Counted from the stretch's first letter, positions 8,560-17,357 are shown. The stretch is 37,589 nt of DNA from CAYQDR01 sp964416315 (GCA_964416315.1 CAYQDR010000038.1:1-37589), one strand, 5' to 3'. The notes: generated by a model from the letters alone, not told the origin. Program-made: numbers and translations.

Positions 8560-9143
8560 CGCGCCGCGCGGAGCCGGACCACCGTCGCCCCCCAGCCGCC
8601 GCGCTCCGGGGGCGCGTCGGCGAAGCCCGCGACCAGGGAGGAGCCCGCGAGGACCCGCCGGACCGTCTCGCGCTGGACCCCGCGGCCCCGCCCGTGGATG
8701 AGCCGCACCTCCGCGAACCCCGCCGCCCGCGCGGCGTCGAGGTACTCCCGCACGACGTCCGCGATCTCCTCCGGACGGAACGGATGGAGGTCGAGCGCGT
8801 CCTCGACCGGCACCCTGACCGCTTCGACGACGACCCGGTCACCGGCGCGGATCGTGCCGGCTGCGACGACCCGGGCCGGGACGCGCGGCCCGTCGGGCGC
8901 GGAGCAGAGCCCGCCTTCGCGCCGGGCCGCCGCCGGGGCCGCCTCGACCTCCAGGAGGGCGGCGTCCCCCACCCGGAGCCGCGTCCCGGGGGCCAGCTCC
9001 CCGAGGGGCGCTCCCGCGACGACCAGCGTGTCCCGGAGCAGCCCCGGCTGGAGGGACACCGCCCCGGGCACCTCCGCGCCAGCCGCGCGGCCCCGGATCG
9101 CGACCACGCGACCGACCGGGAGGGCGTCCGCTCCGGCCCTCAC
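8556..9143 (-). CDS. MOSC-domain/Smr-domain fusion protein
   Basis: A 195-residue protein that appears to join two domains. Residues about 8-108 resemble the C-terminal core of a MOSC (molybdenum-cofactor sulfurase C-terminal) beta-barrel, with LQPGLLRDTLVVAG, LGELAPGTRLRVGDAALLEV and RVVAAGTIRAGDRVVV. Residues about 115-195 are a Smr domain: LDLHPF (H120), LIHGRGRG (H150) and GGWGATVVRL. Smr domains bind nucleic acid and some nick or cleave it; MOSC domains bind Moco or handle sulfur transfer. A joint role is unknown. The start is GTG 9143, overlapping the amidase TGA as GTGA. The best-fitting family for the N-terminal half should be checked with a profile search. Confidence 0.7.
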   Translation of the reverse strand: MRAGADALPVGRVVAIRGRAAGAEVPGAVSLQPGLLRDTLVVAGAPLGELAPGTRLRVGDAALLEVEAAPAAARREGGLCSAPDGPRVPARVVAAGTIRAGDRVVVEAVRVPVEDALDLHPFRPEEIADVVREYLDAARAAGFAEVRLIHGRGRGVQRETVRRVLAGSSLVAGFADAPPERGGWGATVVRLRAAR

Positions 9144-10549
9144 GCCGCCGGCGGCCGGCGCCGGTGCCACTCGGTCGCGCCCTCGTACGCGTGGGCCAGC
9201 CGGAGGATCGTCTCCTCGTCGAACGCCCGGCCGACGAGCTGGAGCGAGAGCGGCAGCCCCTCGCGACTGAACCCGCAGGGGAGCGCGACGACGGGATGGC
9301 CTGTGAGGTTGAACAGCCGCGTGAACGCGGTGAGCGCCACCCGCGGGCTCTCGGTCCGGCCGCCGATCCGGACCTCCGTCGCCGTGAGGGGCGGTGCGGG
9401 GATCGGGAGCGTGGGCGCCAGCAGGCAGTCCACGCGCCGGAGCACGGCCTCCGCGTCGTCCCGGATGAGCCGGCGGGCGCGCTGGCCCCTCACGTAGTCG
9501 GTGGCCGTCAGGAACCGCCCGACCAGGAGGCGCCGCCGGACGTCGGGCGCGTACTCGGCCGCGTGGCGCCGGAGGAGCGGCTCGTGGTAGGCCGTCGCCT
9601 CCGCCGCGAGGATCGCCGTGCTCGCGCCGGGCGCGTAGCGCGCCGCGGGGATCGCCACCTCCTCGACGCGGCAGCCGAGGTCCTCGAGCGCCTTCGCCGC
9701 CGCGCCGACCGCCGCCTGCACCTCGGGATCGGACCCCTCGACGTACTCCCGGAGGAGGCCGACCCGCAGGCCCCGGACCGGGCCCGCGAGACCGGCCACG
9801 TAGTCGGGCACCGGTCGCGCCGCGCTCGAGGGGTCGGCCGGGTCGCGCCCGGCGATCGCGGCGAGCGTCACCGCCGCGTCGGCCACGCTGCGGGTCAGCG
9901 GCCCGGCGTGGTCGAGGCTCCAGGAGAGCGGGAGCACGCCCGCCCGGCTCACGCGGCCGTAGGTCGGCTTGAGCCCGACCGTGCCGCAGCAGGCCGCGGG
10001 GATGCGGATCGAGCCCCCCGTGTCCGAACCCATCCCCATAGGGGCGAGGCCGGCCGCGACCGCGACGCCCGCGCCGGAGGACGACCCTCCCGGCATCCGG
10101 TGGGTCGTCGCGTCCCACGGGTTCCACGAGGTGCCGTAGTGGAGGTTGATCCCCTCGGGGCCGTACGCGAACTCGTGGAGGTTCAGCTTCCCGAGGATGA
10201 TCGCCCCGGCCGCCCGGAGCCGGGCGACGACCGTGCAGTCCGCCGGCGCCGGCTCCTTGAGGAACCGCGACCCCCCGGTCGTCGGGCTCCCCTTCACCGC
10301 GTAGAGGTCCTTGACCGCGACGGGCACGCCGTGGAGCGGGCCGAGCGGCCGCCCCGCCGTCACGGCGACCTCCGCGGCGCGCGCCGCGGCGAGCGCCGTG
10401 TCGGCGAACACCGCGAGGTAGCTCCGCAGCCGGTCGTCCAGGGCCCCGATGCGCGCGAGGTGTGCCGAAACGACCTCGACCGGAGAGAGCTTCTTCGCGG
10501 CGATGGCGCCGGCGAGGTCCATCACGCCGAGCCAGTGCAGGTCGTTCAT
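9140..10549 (-). CDS. Amidase-signature family hydrolase (GatA-like)
   Basis: A protein of about 469 residues from ATG 10549 (MNDLHWLGVMDLAGA). It carries the amidase signature: the catalytic lysine in GVPVAVKDLYAVKG, and MPGGSSSGAGVAVAAG with GSDTGGSIRIPAACCG holding the cis and nucleophilic serines. It hydrolyses a C-N amide bond; the substrate is unknown. The upstream neighbour is a 60-residue GatC/AtzG-like protein, 115 bp away. Such small partners accompany GatA in the tRNA amidotransferase and AtzE in carboxybiuret hydrolysis. No gatB is present here, so a stand-alone amidase with a small chaperone-like subunit is more likely than Glu-tRNA amidation. The open frame continues upstream to 10603, but that extension is encoded by a C-rich repeat and is discounted. 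Confidence 0.85.
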   Translation of the reverse strand: MNDLHWLGVMDLAGAIAAKKLSPVEVVSAHLARIGALDDRLRSYLAVFADTALAAARAAEVAVTAGRPLGPLHGVPVAVKDLYAVKGSPTTGGSRFLKEPAPADCTVVARLRAAGAIILGKLNLHEFAYGPEGINLHYGTSWNPWDATTHRMPGGSSSGAGVAVAAGLAPMGMGSDTGGSIRIPAACCGTVGLKPTYGRVSRAGVLPLSWSLDHAGPLTRSVADAAVTLAAIAGRDPADPSSAARPVPDYVAGLAGPVRGLRVGLLREYVEGSDPEVQAAVGAAAKALEDLGCRVEEVAIPAARYAPGASTAILAAEATAYHEPLLRRHAAEYAPDVRRRLLVGRFLTATDYVRGQRARRLIRDDAEAVLRRVDCLLAPTLPIPAPPLTATEVRIGGRTESPRVALTAFTRLFNLTGHPVVALPCGFSREGLPLSLQLVGRAFDEETILRLAHAYEGATEWHRRRPPAA

Positions 10550-10663
10550 CGGGTCCCCCCACACCCCCGCCCCCTCCCACCCCTCAGGGGGGGAGGGGAG
10601 CAACCCGCCTTCCCGTGGCCGTCGTGGAGGCGAGTGGACACAGGGCGTCTCACCCGCGCCCCG

Positions 10664-10846
10664 CTACCGCTCGAGCTCGTAGAGCGAGGCCGGCTCGACC
10701 TCGTCGAGCGGCAGCTCGTCGAGCGTGCGCACGGCCTCCAGCATCCGCCGGACCTGCGGCACGATCGCCTCCCAGTCCTCGGGTGGCACCGGGATGTCGG
10801 GGCTCAACGCCTGCACCACGCGCTCGAGCGTCTCTCGCGTGACCAT
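10664..10846 (-). CDS. GatC/AtzG-like small amidase partner
   Basis: A 60-residue acidic helical protein (MVTRETLERVVQALSPDIPV) ending LDELPLDEVEPASLYELER. The VEPA segment after a leucine/aspartate-rich helix is like the GatC/AtzG family, whose members wrap around an amidase subunit. The start has GGGAGGAGG eight bases upstream. It directly precedes the amidase on the same strand, which supports the assignment by context; the sequence alone is too short to be certain. Confidence 0.65.
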   Translation of the reverse strand: MVTRETLERVVQALSPDIPVPPEDWEAIVPQVRRMLEAVRTLDELPLDEVEPASLYELER

Positions 10847-10879
10847 TCGCCGCCTCCTCCCTTCGCTGAGGTCGCGCCT

Positions 10880-10885
10880 ACTATA
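10880..10885 (-). promoter_or_regulatory. -10-like element upstream of the GatC-like gene
   Basis: TATAGT on the minus strand at 10885-10880, 34 bp before the ATG at 10846. This is a good -10 match in otherwise GC-rich DNA; no convincing -35 is seen. Confidence 0.4.
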
Positions 10886-10915
10886 GCAGGCCGGCGCCCC
10901 CCTCAGCCTGGGGCC

Positions 10916-10952
10916 CCCTCACCCGGCCCTCTCCCCCGACCGGGGGAGAGGG
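10916..10952. repeat. Dispersed palindromic repeat (upstream of RACo)
   Basis: CCCTCACCCGG followed by the hairpin CCCTCTCCCCC-GACC-GGGGGAGAGGG. One of five full copies in the window, all with the CCCTCAC part on the plus-strand left side. Confidence 0.75.
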
Positions 10953-10971
10953 AAAACACCGGGCTCCGGGC

Positions 10972-10977
10972 TAGAAT
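10972..10977 (+). promoter_or_regulatory. -10 element for a leaderless RACo message
   Basis: TAGAAT at 10972-10977 is followed by 6 bases and then the ATG at 10984, so transcription should start at or within a base or two of the start codon. No -35 is obvious upstream, where the palindromic repeat lies. Confidence 0.45.
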
Positions 10978-10983
10978 GCCCCC

Positions 10984-12837
10984 ATGACGCCGGTGCGCGT
11001 GACCTTCCGGCCGGACGGCAAGACCGTCGTCATCGAGCCGGGGACGACCCTCCTCCGCGCGGCGCACGCCCACGGCGTGGAGATCACCGCCACGTGCGGC
11101 GGCCGCGGGCGCTGCACCTCGTGCCGCGTCAAGTTCGTCGAGGGGACGGTCCCGCCGCCGACGATCAACGACCAGCTCCAGCTCGGCGACGACCTGGTCC
11201 GGGACGGGTACCGGCTGGCCTGCCAGACGCTCCCCGCCGAAGCCGTGACGGTCCAGGTCGCGCCGCCGCTCGACGAGCGCGCCTTCCAGATCCTCGGCGC
11301 CGAGGGCGACCGCGCGGCGCTCGCGCGCGTCGCGCTCGACGCCGGCGTCCGGAAGCGCTGCATCCGCGTCGAGCTGCCCCGCGAGGAGCACCACCAGACC
11401 TCCGACCTCGAGCAGATCGCCCGCGTCGCGGGCATCGCGCCCGATGCCCTCCCGCTCGACGTCGTCCGCGCGCTCCCCGGGATCCTCCGGGAGGCCAAAG
11501 GCGAGGTGACGGTCGCGACGTTCGGCGGCGACCCGCTCGCCGTCGAGCGCGGGGACACGACCGCGATGGCCTTCGGGCTCGCCATCGACATCGGCACGAC
11601 GAGCGTCGTCACGACGCTCCTCGAGCTGGCCTCCGGCGAGGTGATGGCGTCCGTCTCGAGCCTGAACCCTCAGGCCGTCTTCGGCGGCGACCTGATGAGC
11701 CGCATCGCGTTCGCCCAGTGGAACCCGGCGAACCTCCGGAAGCTCCAGTCGCGGATCGTGGGGCTCCTCAACCAGCAGATCGACGAGGCCCTCGAGCGCG
11801 CCGGGGTCCTCCCCCAGTGGGTCTACAAGGTCACCGTCGTCGGCAACACGTGCATGCACCACGTCTTTCTCGGGATCGACCCGACGTACGTGGGGCTCGC
11901 TCCCTACGCCCCGGTCCTCCGCCACCCCGTCGTCCTCCCCGCCCGCGCGCTCCACCTCAAGGTCAACCCCGAGGCGCGCGTCTGCCTGCTCCCGATCGTG
12001 GCGGGCTTCGTCGGCGCCGATGCCGTCGCGGTCGCCCTCGCCACGCGGATCTACGAGAGCCCGGTGATCCGGGCGGCCGTGGACATCGGCACCAACGGCG
12101 AGGTCCTCATGGGGACGCGCGAGCGGCTGATCGCGTGCTCCGCGCCCGCCGGGCCCGCGCTCGAGGGGGCGCAGATCCGCCACGGGATGCGGGGCGCCGT
12201 CGGCGCCATCGACCGCGTGTGGCTCGAGGGGGACGGTCTCTGTTACCACGTGATCGGCGAGGGCGCCCCCCAGGGGATCTGCGGATCGGGGCTGATCGAC
12301 GCGGTCGCGGCGGCGCTCGACGCCGGCCTCGTGGACTGGACCGGCCTCATCCGCGTGGAGGCGCGCGACCAGCTCCCCCCGGCCCTGCGGCCCCGCGTCG
12401 AGCTGCGCGGCGAGGAGCGGGTGCTGGTCCTCGTCCCGCGCGGCGAGGCCGCAGGCGGCGGCGAGCTCGTGCTCTCGCAGGAGGACCTCCGCCAGGTCCA
12501 GCTCGCCAAGGGCGCGATCGCCGGCGGCATCCGGATGCTCCAGAACATCCTCGGGGTGCCGGACGCCGGGCTGGCGGAGCTCCTGCTGGCGGGCGGCTTC
12601 GGCAACTACCTCTCGGCCAAGAGCGCCGTGCGGATCGGCCTCATCCCGGCGCTCCCGCTCGAGCGGATCCGCTACGTCGGGAACGCCGCCGCGCTGGGCG
12701 CCCAGCTCGCCCTCCTCTCGGAGCCCGAGCGGGCGCGCGCCGAGTCGCTCGCGCGCTCCATCGAGCACGTGTCGCTCGCGTCGCACCCGGACTTCCAGGA
12801 GGTCTTCGTCGAGGCGATGAACTTCCCCCGGCCGTAG
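10984..12837 (+). CDS. RACo-type corrinoid activator (2Fe-2S ferredoxin fused to DUF4445 ASKHA ATPase)
   Basis: A 617-residue protein. Residues 1-95 are a plant-type ferredoxin domain with [2Fe-2S] ligands C38, C44, C47 and C80 (TCGGRGRCTSC and RLACQTLP). A linker domain follows, then from about 197 an ASKHA nucleotide-binding region (LAIDIGTTSVVTTLLEL, AAVDIGTNGEVLMG) and the family-typical PAGPALEG and GICGSGLIDAVAAALDAGL segments. RACo-like proteins use ATP and a low-potential electron to return oxidised cob(II)amide to Co(I) on corrinoid methyl-transfer proteins. No corrinoid protein or methyltransferase is adjacent, so its partner must lie elsewhere. It stands alone on the plus strand. 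The -10-like TAGAAT (10972-10977) ends 6 bp before the ATG, which suggests a leaderless message. Confidence 0.9.
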   Translation: MTPVRVTFRPDGKTVVIEPGTTLLRAAHAHGVEITATCGGRGRCTSCRVKFVEGTVPPPTINDQLQLGDDLVRDGYRLACQTLPAEAVTVQVAPPLDERAFQILGAEGDRAALARVALDAGVRKRCIRVELPREEHHQTSDLEQIARVAGIAPDALPLDVVRALPGILREAKGEVTVATFGGDPLAVERGDTTAMAFGLAIDIGTTSVVTTLLELASGEVMASVSSLNPQAVFGGDLMSRIAFAQWNPANLRKLQSRIVGLLNQQIDEALERAGVLPQWVYKVTVVGNTCMHHVFLGIDPTYVGLAPYAPVLRHPVVLPARALHLKVNPEARVCLLPIVAGFVGADAVAVALATRIYESPVIRAAVDIGTNGEVLMGTRERLIACSAPAGPALEGAQIRHGMRGAVGAIDRVWLEGDGLCYHVIGEGAPQGICGSGLIDAVAAALDAGLVDWTGLIRVEARDQLPPALRPRVELRGEERVLVLVPRGEAAGGGELVLSQEDLRQVQLAKGAIAGGIRMLQNILGVPDAGLAELLLAGGFGNYLSAKSAVRIGLIPALPLERIRYVGNAAALGAQLALLSEPERARAESLARSIEHVSLASHPDFQEVFVEAMNFPRP

Positions 12838-12890
12838 CCCCAGGCCGCTCAGCGCAAGAGCGCGCGCGCCGCGGCGAGAAACTCGTCGCG

Positions 12891-15800
12891 TCAGTCCAGG
12901 AAGGGCAGGACGATGAAGGAGTCCGGCTCGAGGCCCGCCCGCTCGCAGACCTCCCGCGCCTTCAGCATGTACCGCTCGGCCTCGGCCTCGTCGCCCAGCT
13001 CCAGGTACATGGTGGCCAGCCCGTCGTAGCACGGGAACAGGAGCTGCGGCTCTCCCGCGCCCTCGGCCAGCGCCAGCGCCTCCCGGTAGCAGCGGAGCGC
13101 CAGCTCCGGGCTGCCCCCGTGGCACTGATGGATCTGGCCGAGCACGATCAGCGGGATGGCGAGGTGGTCGAGCTGGCCGAGCCGCCGGTCCAGCTCGATG
13201 GCGGCCTGCGCGGCCCCCATCCCCTGCTCCTCGCAGCGGTTCGTCAGGGCGCAGTAGGCCACGGCGAGGTTGGCGTAGAGGCGCGACTGGAACCCGAGGT
13301 CGCCGATCCGCTTCGCCGTCTCGAGCCCGCGCTGACAGGTCTCGATCGCCCGGCCGGGGTCGAGGGTGCTGTAGAGGACCCCGAGATTCGTGTAACCGCG
13401 GCACGCGGCCTGCAAGAGCGCGTGCCCTTCGGCGACGGCGACGCTGCGCTCGATGCGGGCCACCGCGTCCTCCAGCCTGCCCAGTCGGGCGAGGGCGACG
13501 CCCAGCGTGTTGCAGGCGTGGGCGACGGCGGCGGCCGCCTCTCGCGCGCCATCGGGGCCGGTGGGGCTCCCGGCGGCCGTGGCGCCGGCAGCGACCTGCT
13601 CGGCGTGCCGGAGCGCCCGCTCGGCCCACTCCACCGCCGCGCGGTTGTCTCCGCTCCGGAACGCGAGCCGCCCCATCGCCTGGTAGAGATGCGCCAGCTC
13701 GATCTGGTCCGCCTGCCCCTCGAGCAGCGCGAGGCCGGACCGGAAACAGGCCAGCGCCTCGTCGCGCTCCCCCGCGTCCCAGCGGAGACCGCCGATCTTG
13801 CGCCAGGCGCGCGCCTGCGCCGGTCGCTCGCCGGCCGCCGCGTGGCCCGACCGCGCCGCCTCGTAGTGCGGGAGCGCCTCCCCGCGCCGGCCCACCAGGG
13901 CCAGCACGTCGCCGAGCCGCTCGCGGACGGCGAGCCGTTCGGCGTCGCATCCCCCGCACTCGCGCAGCGTGCCCAGCGCGCGCTCGTAGTGCCGGACGGC
14001 GTCGTCGTTGGCGTAGATGCCGCGCGCCCAGTCCCCGGCGGCCACCAGGTAGCGCGCGCCCCGAGGCCGGTCCGCGCTCAAGCCGAAGTGGTGCCCGAGC
14101 GCCTCCAGGTCCTCCAGGCGCTCGGGCGCCCCCCCGCACAGCCGCTCCAGCACCTGTCCCGCCCGCCCGTGAAGCTCGGTGCGCCGCCGGACGAGCACGT
14201 TCTGGTAGACCGCCTCCTGCCCCAGGGCGTGGCGGAACCGATAGCGCCGGCCCCGGCCGGCGGGCGAGGCGTCCGCCTCCGCGGGTCGCGGCTCCACCTC
14301 GAGCAGCTCGGCCTCCTGCAGGAGCCGGAGAGACGTCTCCACGGCGTCCGCTTCGCTGACCATGCGGAGGAGGCGCTCGTCGAACACAGGCCCGAGCACG
14401 GCGGCTTCCTGGGCCAGGCGTCGGGCGGCGGCGGGGAGCCGGTCGAGCCGCGAGAGGAGCAACCCCTGGAGCGTCGGCGGCACGTCCACGCCCGACGCCT
14501 CGGCCGCGCACCGCCAACCCGTCTCCCCACGCACCAGCACCCCGGCCGCGATCAGCCCCCGGACGACTTCCTCGAGATAGAAGGGGTTCCCGCCGGCGCG
14601 GCCGACGACGAGCTCCCGGAGCCGCGCAGGCAGCTCGTGCGCCGCCGGACCGAAGAGCGCGCCGAGGAGCGCGTCGCTCTCCCCGGCCGAGAGGGGGGCG
14701 AGCCGGATGGCGGTGTACGCGGCGCGCGTCGCCTCCAGCGCCCGCGCGTCGAACCCCGGGCGGTGGGCGACCAGCAGCATCAGCGGGCGCTCGGCGAGCT
14801 GATCCACCACGAAGGCCAGCAGCTCGACCGACGCGGCGTCCGCCCAGTGGAGATCTTCCGCCACCACGAGGAGGGGACCCTGCCGGAGGCGATGCTCGAA
14901 GAGCATCCGCACGGCGAGGAACATCTGGCGCTTGAGCTGCTCCGGCTCGACGTCGCGCGGGAGGTCCCCGGATTCGAGGCCGAGCAGGTACCCGGCGAGC
15001 GGGGCGATCGCCGCCGCCACCTCCTCCTCGGCGCCGAGCAGGCGGAGTCCGCCGGCGAGCTTCTGGCGCGCGACCTCCAGCGCGTCCCCGGGATCGACGC
15101 GGTAGGCCTCGCGGCAGAGGCGCGCGAGCACGCCGTAGGTCGGCTCACCCAGCGGCGCGCACGCGGTGCGGCGCACCGTCGGCGTCCCGCGCCGTCCATC
15201 CCGCGCGAGGGCCGCCAGGAGCTCCGTGATGAGCCGCGACTTGCCGGCGCCCGCCTCGCCGATGACGCTGACGACCTGGGCCCGCCCGCCCAGCGCGGCG
15301 TCGAACGCCGCGAGGAGCCGATCCAGCTCCTCCGCCCGGCCCACGAGCGGGGCGACCAGGCCGTGGGCTTCGAGGCCGCGCGCCGCACGCGGGGTCTCCA
15401 GCGCCCCGACGAGCCGGTAGATCGGCAGGGTCTCGGCCTTGCCCTTGAGGCGGAGCTCCCCGAGCGGCTCGAAGGCGAAGGCGTGCTGCGTGAGCCGGTA
15501 GGTCGTCACGCCGACCAGGATCTGCCCCGGCTCGGCCGCCCCCTGGATCCGGGACGCCGTGTTGACCGTGTCGCCGGTCACGGCGTACGCGGCGCTCGCG
15601 CCGAGGCTCCCGGCGACGACCGGGCCCGTGTTGACGCCGACGTGCAGCGCGAGCGGCGCGCCGAGCCGGCGCGCCCAGCGTTCGTCGAGCGCGGCCATCC
15701 GCGCGAACATCTCGAGGGCCGCGCGGAGGGCGCGCTCCGGGTCGTCCTCGTGCGCGAGCGGCGCTCCGAAGACGGCCACGACCGCGTCGCCGACGAACTT

Positions 15801-16097
15801 CTCGACGAAGCCCTCGTACCGCGCGATCGCCGACTCCATCTCCCGGAAGAGGTCGCCCTGGAACTCGCGGACGTCTTCGGGATCGAGCCGCTCGGCGAGC
15901 GCCGTGAAGCCGGAGACGTCGGCGAAGAGCACCGTCACGAGCCGCCGGTCGGCTTCGTCGGCCGCCGCCTCCGCCGCCGGCGTCCGATCCGACGGACGGG
16001 CCTGGCGCGTCTCCTCGGACGCGACCAGCCGCGCCCCGCACCGCGGACAGAAGGCGAAGTCGGCCGGCGCCTCGAACCCGCACCCCGCGCACCGCAT
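12891..16097 (-). CDS. Zinc-ribbon/class III adenylate-guanylate cyclase/AAA ATPase/TPR signalling protein
   Basis: A 1068-residue multidomain protein. The order is zinc ribbon (C3-C6...C17-C20), class III nucleotide cyclase (about 50-235), STAND/AAA_16-type ATPase (about 248-550; Walker A GEAGAGKS 280-287, Walker B LLVVAEDLHWAD) and a long TPR region (about 680-1060). Cyclase residues are intact: metal ligands D60 and D104, base-contact lysine K100 (EKFVGDA), D176, transition-state N179 and R183 (GDTVNTASR). K100 and D176 favour ATP, so cAMP is the likely product. Ligand sensing through the TPR/ATPase part is inferred from the family. The protein is cytosolic with no membrane segment. It starts 9 bp after the ychF stop and may be cotranscribed with it. 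Confidence 0.9.
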   Translation of the reverse strand: MRCAGCGFEAPADFAFCPRCGARLVASEETRQARPSDRTPAAEAAADEADRRLVTVLFADVSGFTALAERLDPEDVREFQGDLFREMESAIARYEGFVEKFVGDAVVAVFGAPLAHEDDPERALRAALEMFARMAALDERWARRLGAPLALHVGVNTGPVVAGSLGASAAYAVTGDTVNTASRIQGAAEPGQILVGVTTYRLTQHAFAFEPLGELRLKGKAETLPIYRLVGALETPRAARGLEAHGLVAPLVGRAEELDRLLAAFDAALGGRAQVVSVIGEAGAGKSRLITELLAALARDGRRGTPTVRRTACAPLGEPTYGVLARLCREAYRVDPGDALEVARQKLAGGLRLLGAEEEVAAAIAPLAGYLLGLESGDLPRDVEPEQLKRQMFLAVRMLFEHRLRQGPLLVVAEDLHWADAASVELLAFVVDQLAERPLMLLVAHRPGFDARALEATRAAYTAIRLAPLSAGESDALLGALFGPAAHELPARLRELVVGRAGGNPFYLEEVVRGLIAAGVLVRGETGWRCAAEASGVDVPPTLQGLLLSRLDRLPAAARRLAQEAAVLGPVFDERLLRMVSEADAVETSLRLLQEAELLEVEPRPAEADASPAGRGRRYRFRHALGQEAVYQNVLVRRRTELHGRAGQVLERLCGGAPERLEDLEALGHHFGLSADRPRGARYLVAAGDWARGIYANDDAVRHYERALGTLRECGGCDAERLAVRERLGDVLALVGRRGEALPHYEAARSGHAAAGERPAQARAWRKIGGLRWDAGERDEALACFRSGLALLEGQADQIELAHLYQAMGRLAFRSGDNRAAVEWAERALRHAEQVAAGATAAGSPTGPDGAREAAAAVAHACNTLGVALARLGRLEDAVARIERSVAVAEGHALLQAACRGYTNLGVLYSTLDPGRAIETCQRGLETAKRIGDLGFQSRLYANLAVAYCALTNRCEEQGMGAAQAAIELDRRLGQLDHLAIPLIVLGQIHQCHGGSPELALRCYREALALAEGAGEPQLLFPCYDGLATMYLELGDEAEAERYMLKAREVCERAGLEPDSFIVLPFLD

Positions 16098-16106
16098 GCC
16101 GAGAGC

Positions 16107-17183
16107 CTACCCCGTTCCGCGCCCGACGTGGAAGCGGAAGTAGCAGACGTCGCCGTCCTGGACCCGGTACTCCCGCCCCTCGAGCCGCAGGAGCCCCCGC
16201 CGCCGCGCCTCGGCGAGCGAGCCCGCGTCGAGGAGCTCCGCCCAGCGCACCACTTCGGCCCGGATGAAGCCGCGCGCCATGTCCGAGTGCACCGTGCCCG
16301 CCGCCTCGACGGCGGTAGTGCCGGCGGGGATCGCCCACGCGCGCACCTCCTCGTCGCCGATCGTGAAGAAGCTCAGCAGGCCGAGCAGCGCGTAGGCATC
16401 CCGGATCACCCGGTGCACGGCCGGCTCGGGGAGCCCGAGCGCCTCGAGAAACGCCCGCTGCTCGCCGGGCGGGAGCGCCGCCACCTCGCTCTCGAGCGCG
16501 CCCGACACCCACCCGACCATCGTCCGCGGCCGCTGCGCCACCGCCGCGAGCGCGGCGAGGAGAGCCTCGCGGCGCCCGACGTCCGCCTCGCCCAGGTTCA
16601 GGCAGTGGAGGATCGGCTTGCCGGAGAGGAGCTGGAAGCCGCGGAGGAGCCGGGCGTCGTCCCCGGCCAGCGCCTGGGCGCGGACCGGCGTGCCGTCTTC
16701 GAGCGGGCCCCGGACCTGCGCGAGCACGGCACGCTCGCGCTGCTCCGCCTCCGTGGGCTTGCGCTTGAGGCCCGGCCCGAGCTTCTCGAGCCGCCGCTCG
16801 ACGATCTCCAGGTCGGCCAGGACCAGCTCCTCCTCGAGCGCCTGCGCCTCGCGCGCCGGCTCGGGCGGGGACCCGAGTGCGGGCGACGGGAACGCCCGGA
16901 CGACGTGGAGGAGGGCGTCGGCGTTCCGGAGGTCGCCGACGTCGAGCCCCGCGCGCTGGCCGCGGTCGAAGCCGGCGAGGTCCACGACGTCCACGGCGGC
17001 GGGCTCGACGCGGCGGGGGGCGAAGAGCGTCCCGAGCCGGCCGAGGCGCTCGTCGGGAACGCGTGCGACGCCGACGTGCAGCTCACCGCGCGAGCCGGCG
17101 TGCGAGATGGCCCCCGCGCCGGTCAGCAGGTTGAACAGCGTCGTCTTGCCGCTTCCCGGGAAGCCGATGATCCCGAGCTTCAT
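16107..17183 (-). CDS. ychF: YchF-family translation-associated P-loop NTPase
   Basis: A 358-residue Obg-related protein. G1 is GFPGSGKTT (residues 7-15), G3 is DLAG, G4 is the YchF-specific non-canonical NLGE, which favours ATP over GTP, and a C-terminal TGS domain contains AWAIPAGTTAVEAAGTVHSDMARGF. The middle helical arm (about 125-200) is the family's coiled-coil domain. YchF binds ribosomes and 30S/70S subunits and modulates stress responses. The G1 loop differs from the common GLPNVGKST, and the protein is near the usual 360 residues. A -10-like TACACT (17204-17199) lies 15 bp before the ATG. Confidence 0.9.
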   Translation of the reverse strand: MKLGIIGFPGSGKTTLFNLLTGAGAISHAGSRGELHVGVARVPDERLGRLGTLFAPRRVEPAAVDVVDLAGFDRGQRAGLDVGDLRNADALLHVVRAFPSPALGSPPEPAREAQALEEELVLADLEIVERRLEKLGPGLKRKPTEAEQRERAVLAQVRGPLEDGTPVRAQALAGDDARLLRGFQLLSGKPILHCLNLGEADVGRREALLAALAAVAQRPRTMVGWVSGALESEVAALPPGEQRAFLEALGLPEPAVHRVIRDAYALLGLLSFFTIGDEEVRAWAIPAGTTAVEAAGTVHSDMARGFIRAEVVRWAELLDAGSLAEARRRGLLRLEGREYRVQDGDVCYFRFHVGRGTG

Positions 17184-17333
17184 GCCCGCGCGGGGCGGAG
17201 TGTACGCGACGCTCCGGCATAAGTCTAGGCATCGCGTCCGACCCCCCAGGTGGGGGGGGCAAGGGGGTGGCGTCCCCCGGAGTGGTTTGGGACTCCCCCC
17301 CTTGGGTGAAAAGTCTGCTAGGCTCTCTCCGCC

Positions 17334-17357
17334 ATGACGCCGACGCTCGAGCCGTGA
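17334..17357 (+). other. Seven-codon upstream ORF overlapping the EamA start
   Basis: ATG at 17334 opens MTPTLEP and ends in a TGA whose first two bases are the last two of the GTG start of the transporter (GTGA, 17354-17357). A TGC-TAGGCT extended -10-like element (17316-17324) ends 9 bp before the ATG, so the message may begin at or next to this ATG. Translational coupling would explain the lack of a Shine-Dalgarno for the transporter. This is inferred from spacing only. Confidence 0.35.

Noticed and set aside
10570..10602. C-rich palindrome before the amidase as another member of the CCCTCAC family
   Set aside because: It lacks the CCCTCTCCCCC/GGGGGAGAGGG core; similarity is only C/G richness, and it is not counted.
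11094..17222. Plus-strand open frame of about 2040 codons
   Set aside because: Runs through RACo in another frame and antisense to the cyclase and ychF genes; no domain sense and no start signal.
17220..17310. Possible RNA gene or terminator in the ychF/EamA divergent gap
   Set aside because: G and C runs do not form a convincing stem with a loop or T tract, and a divergent gap needs no terminator.
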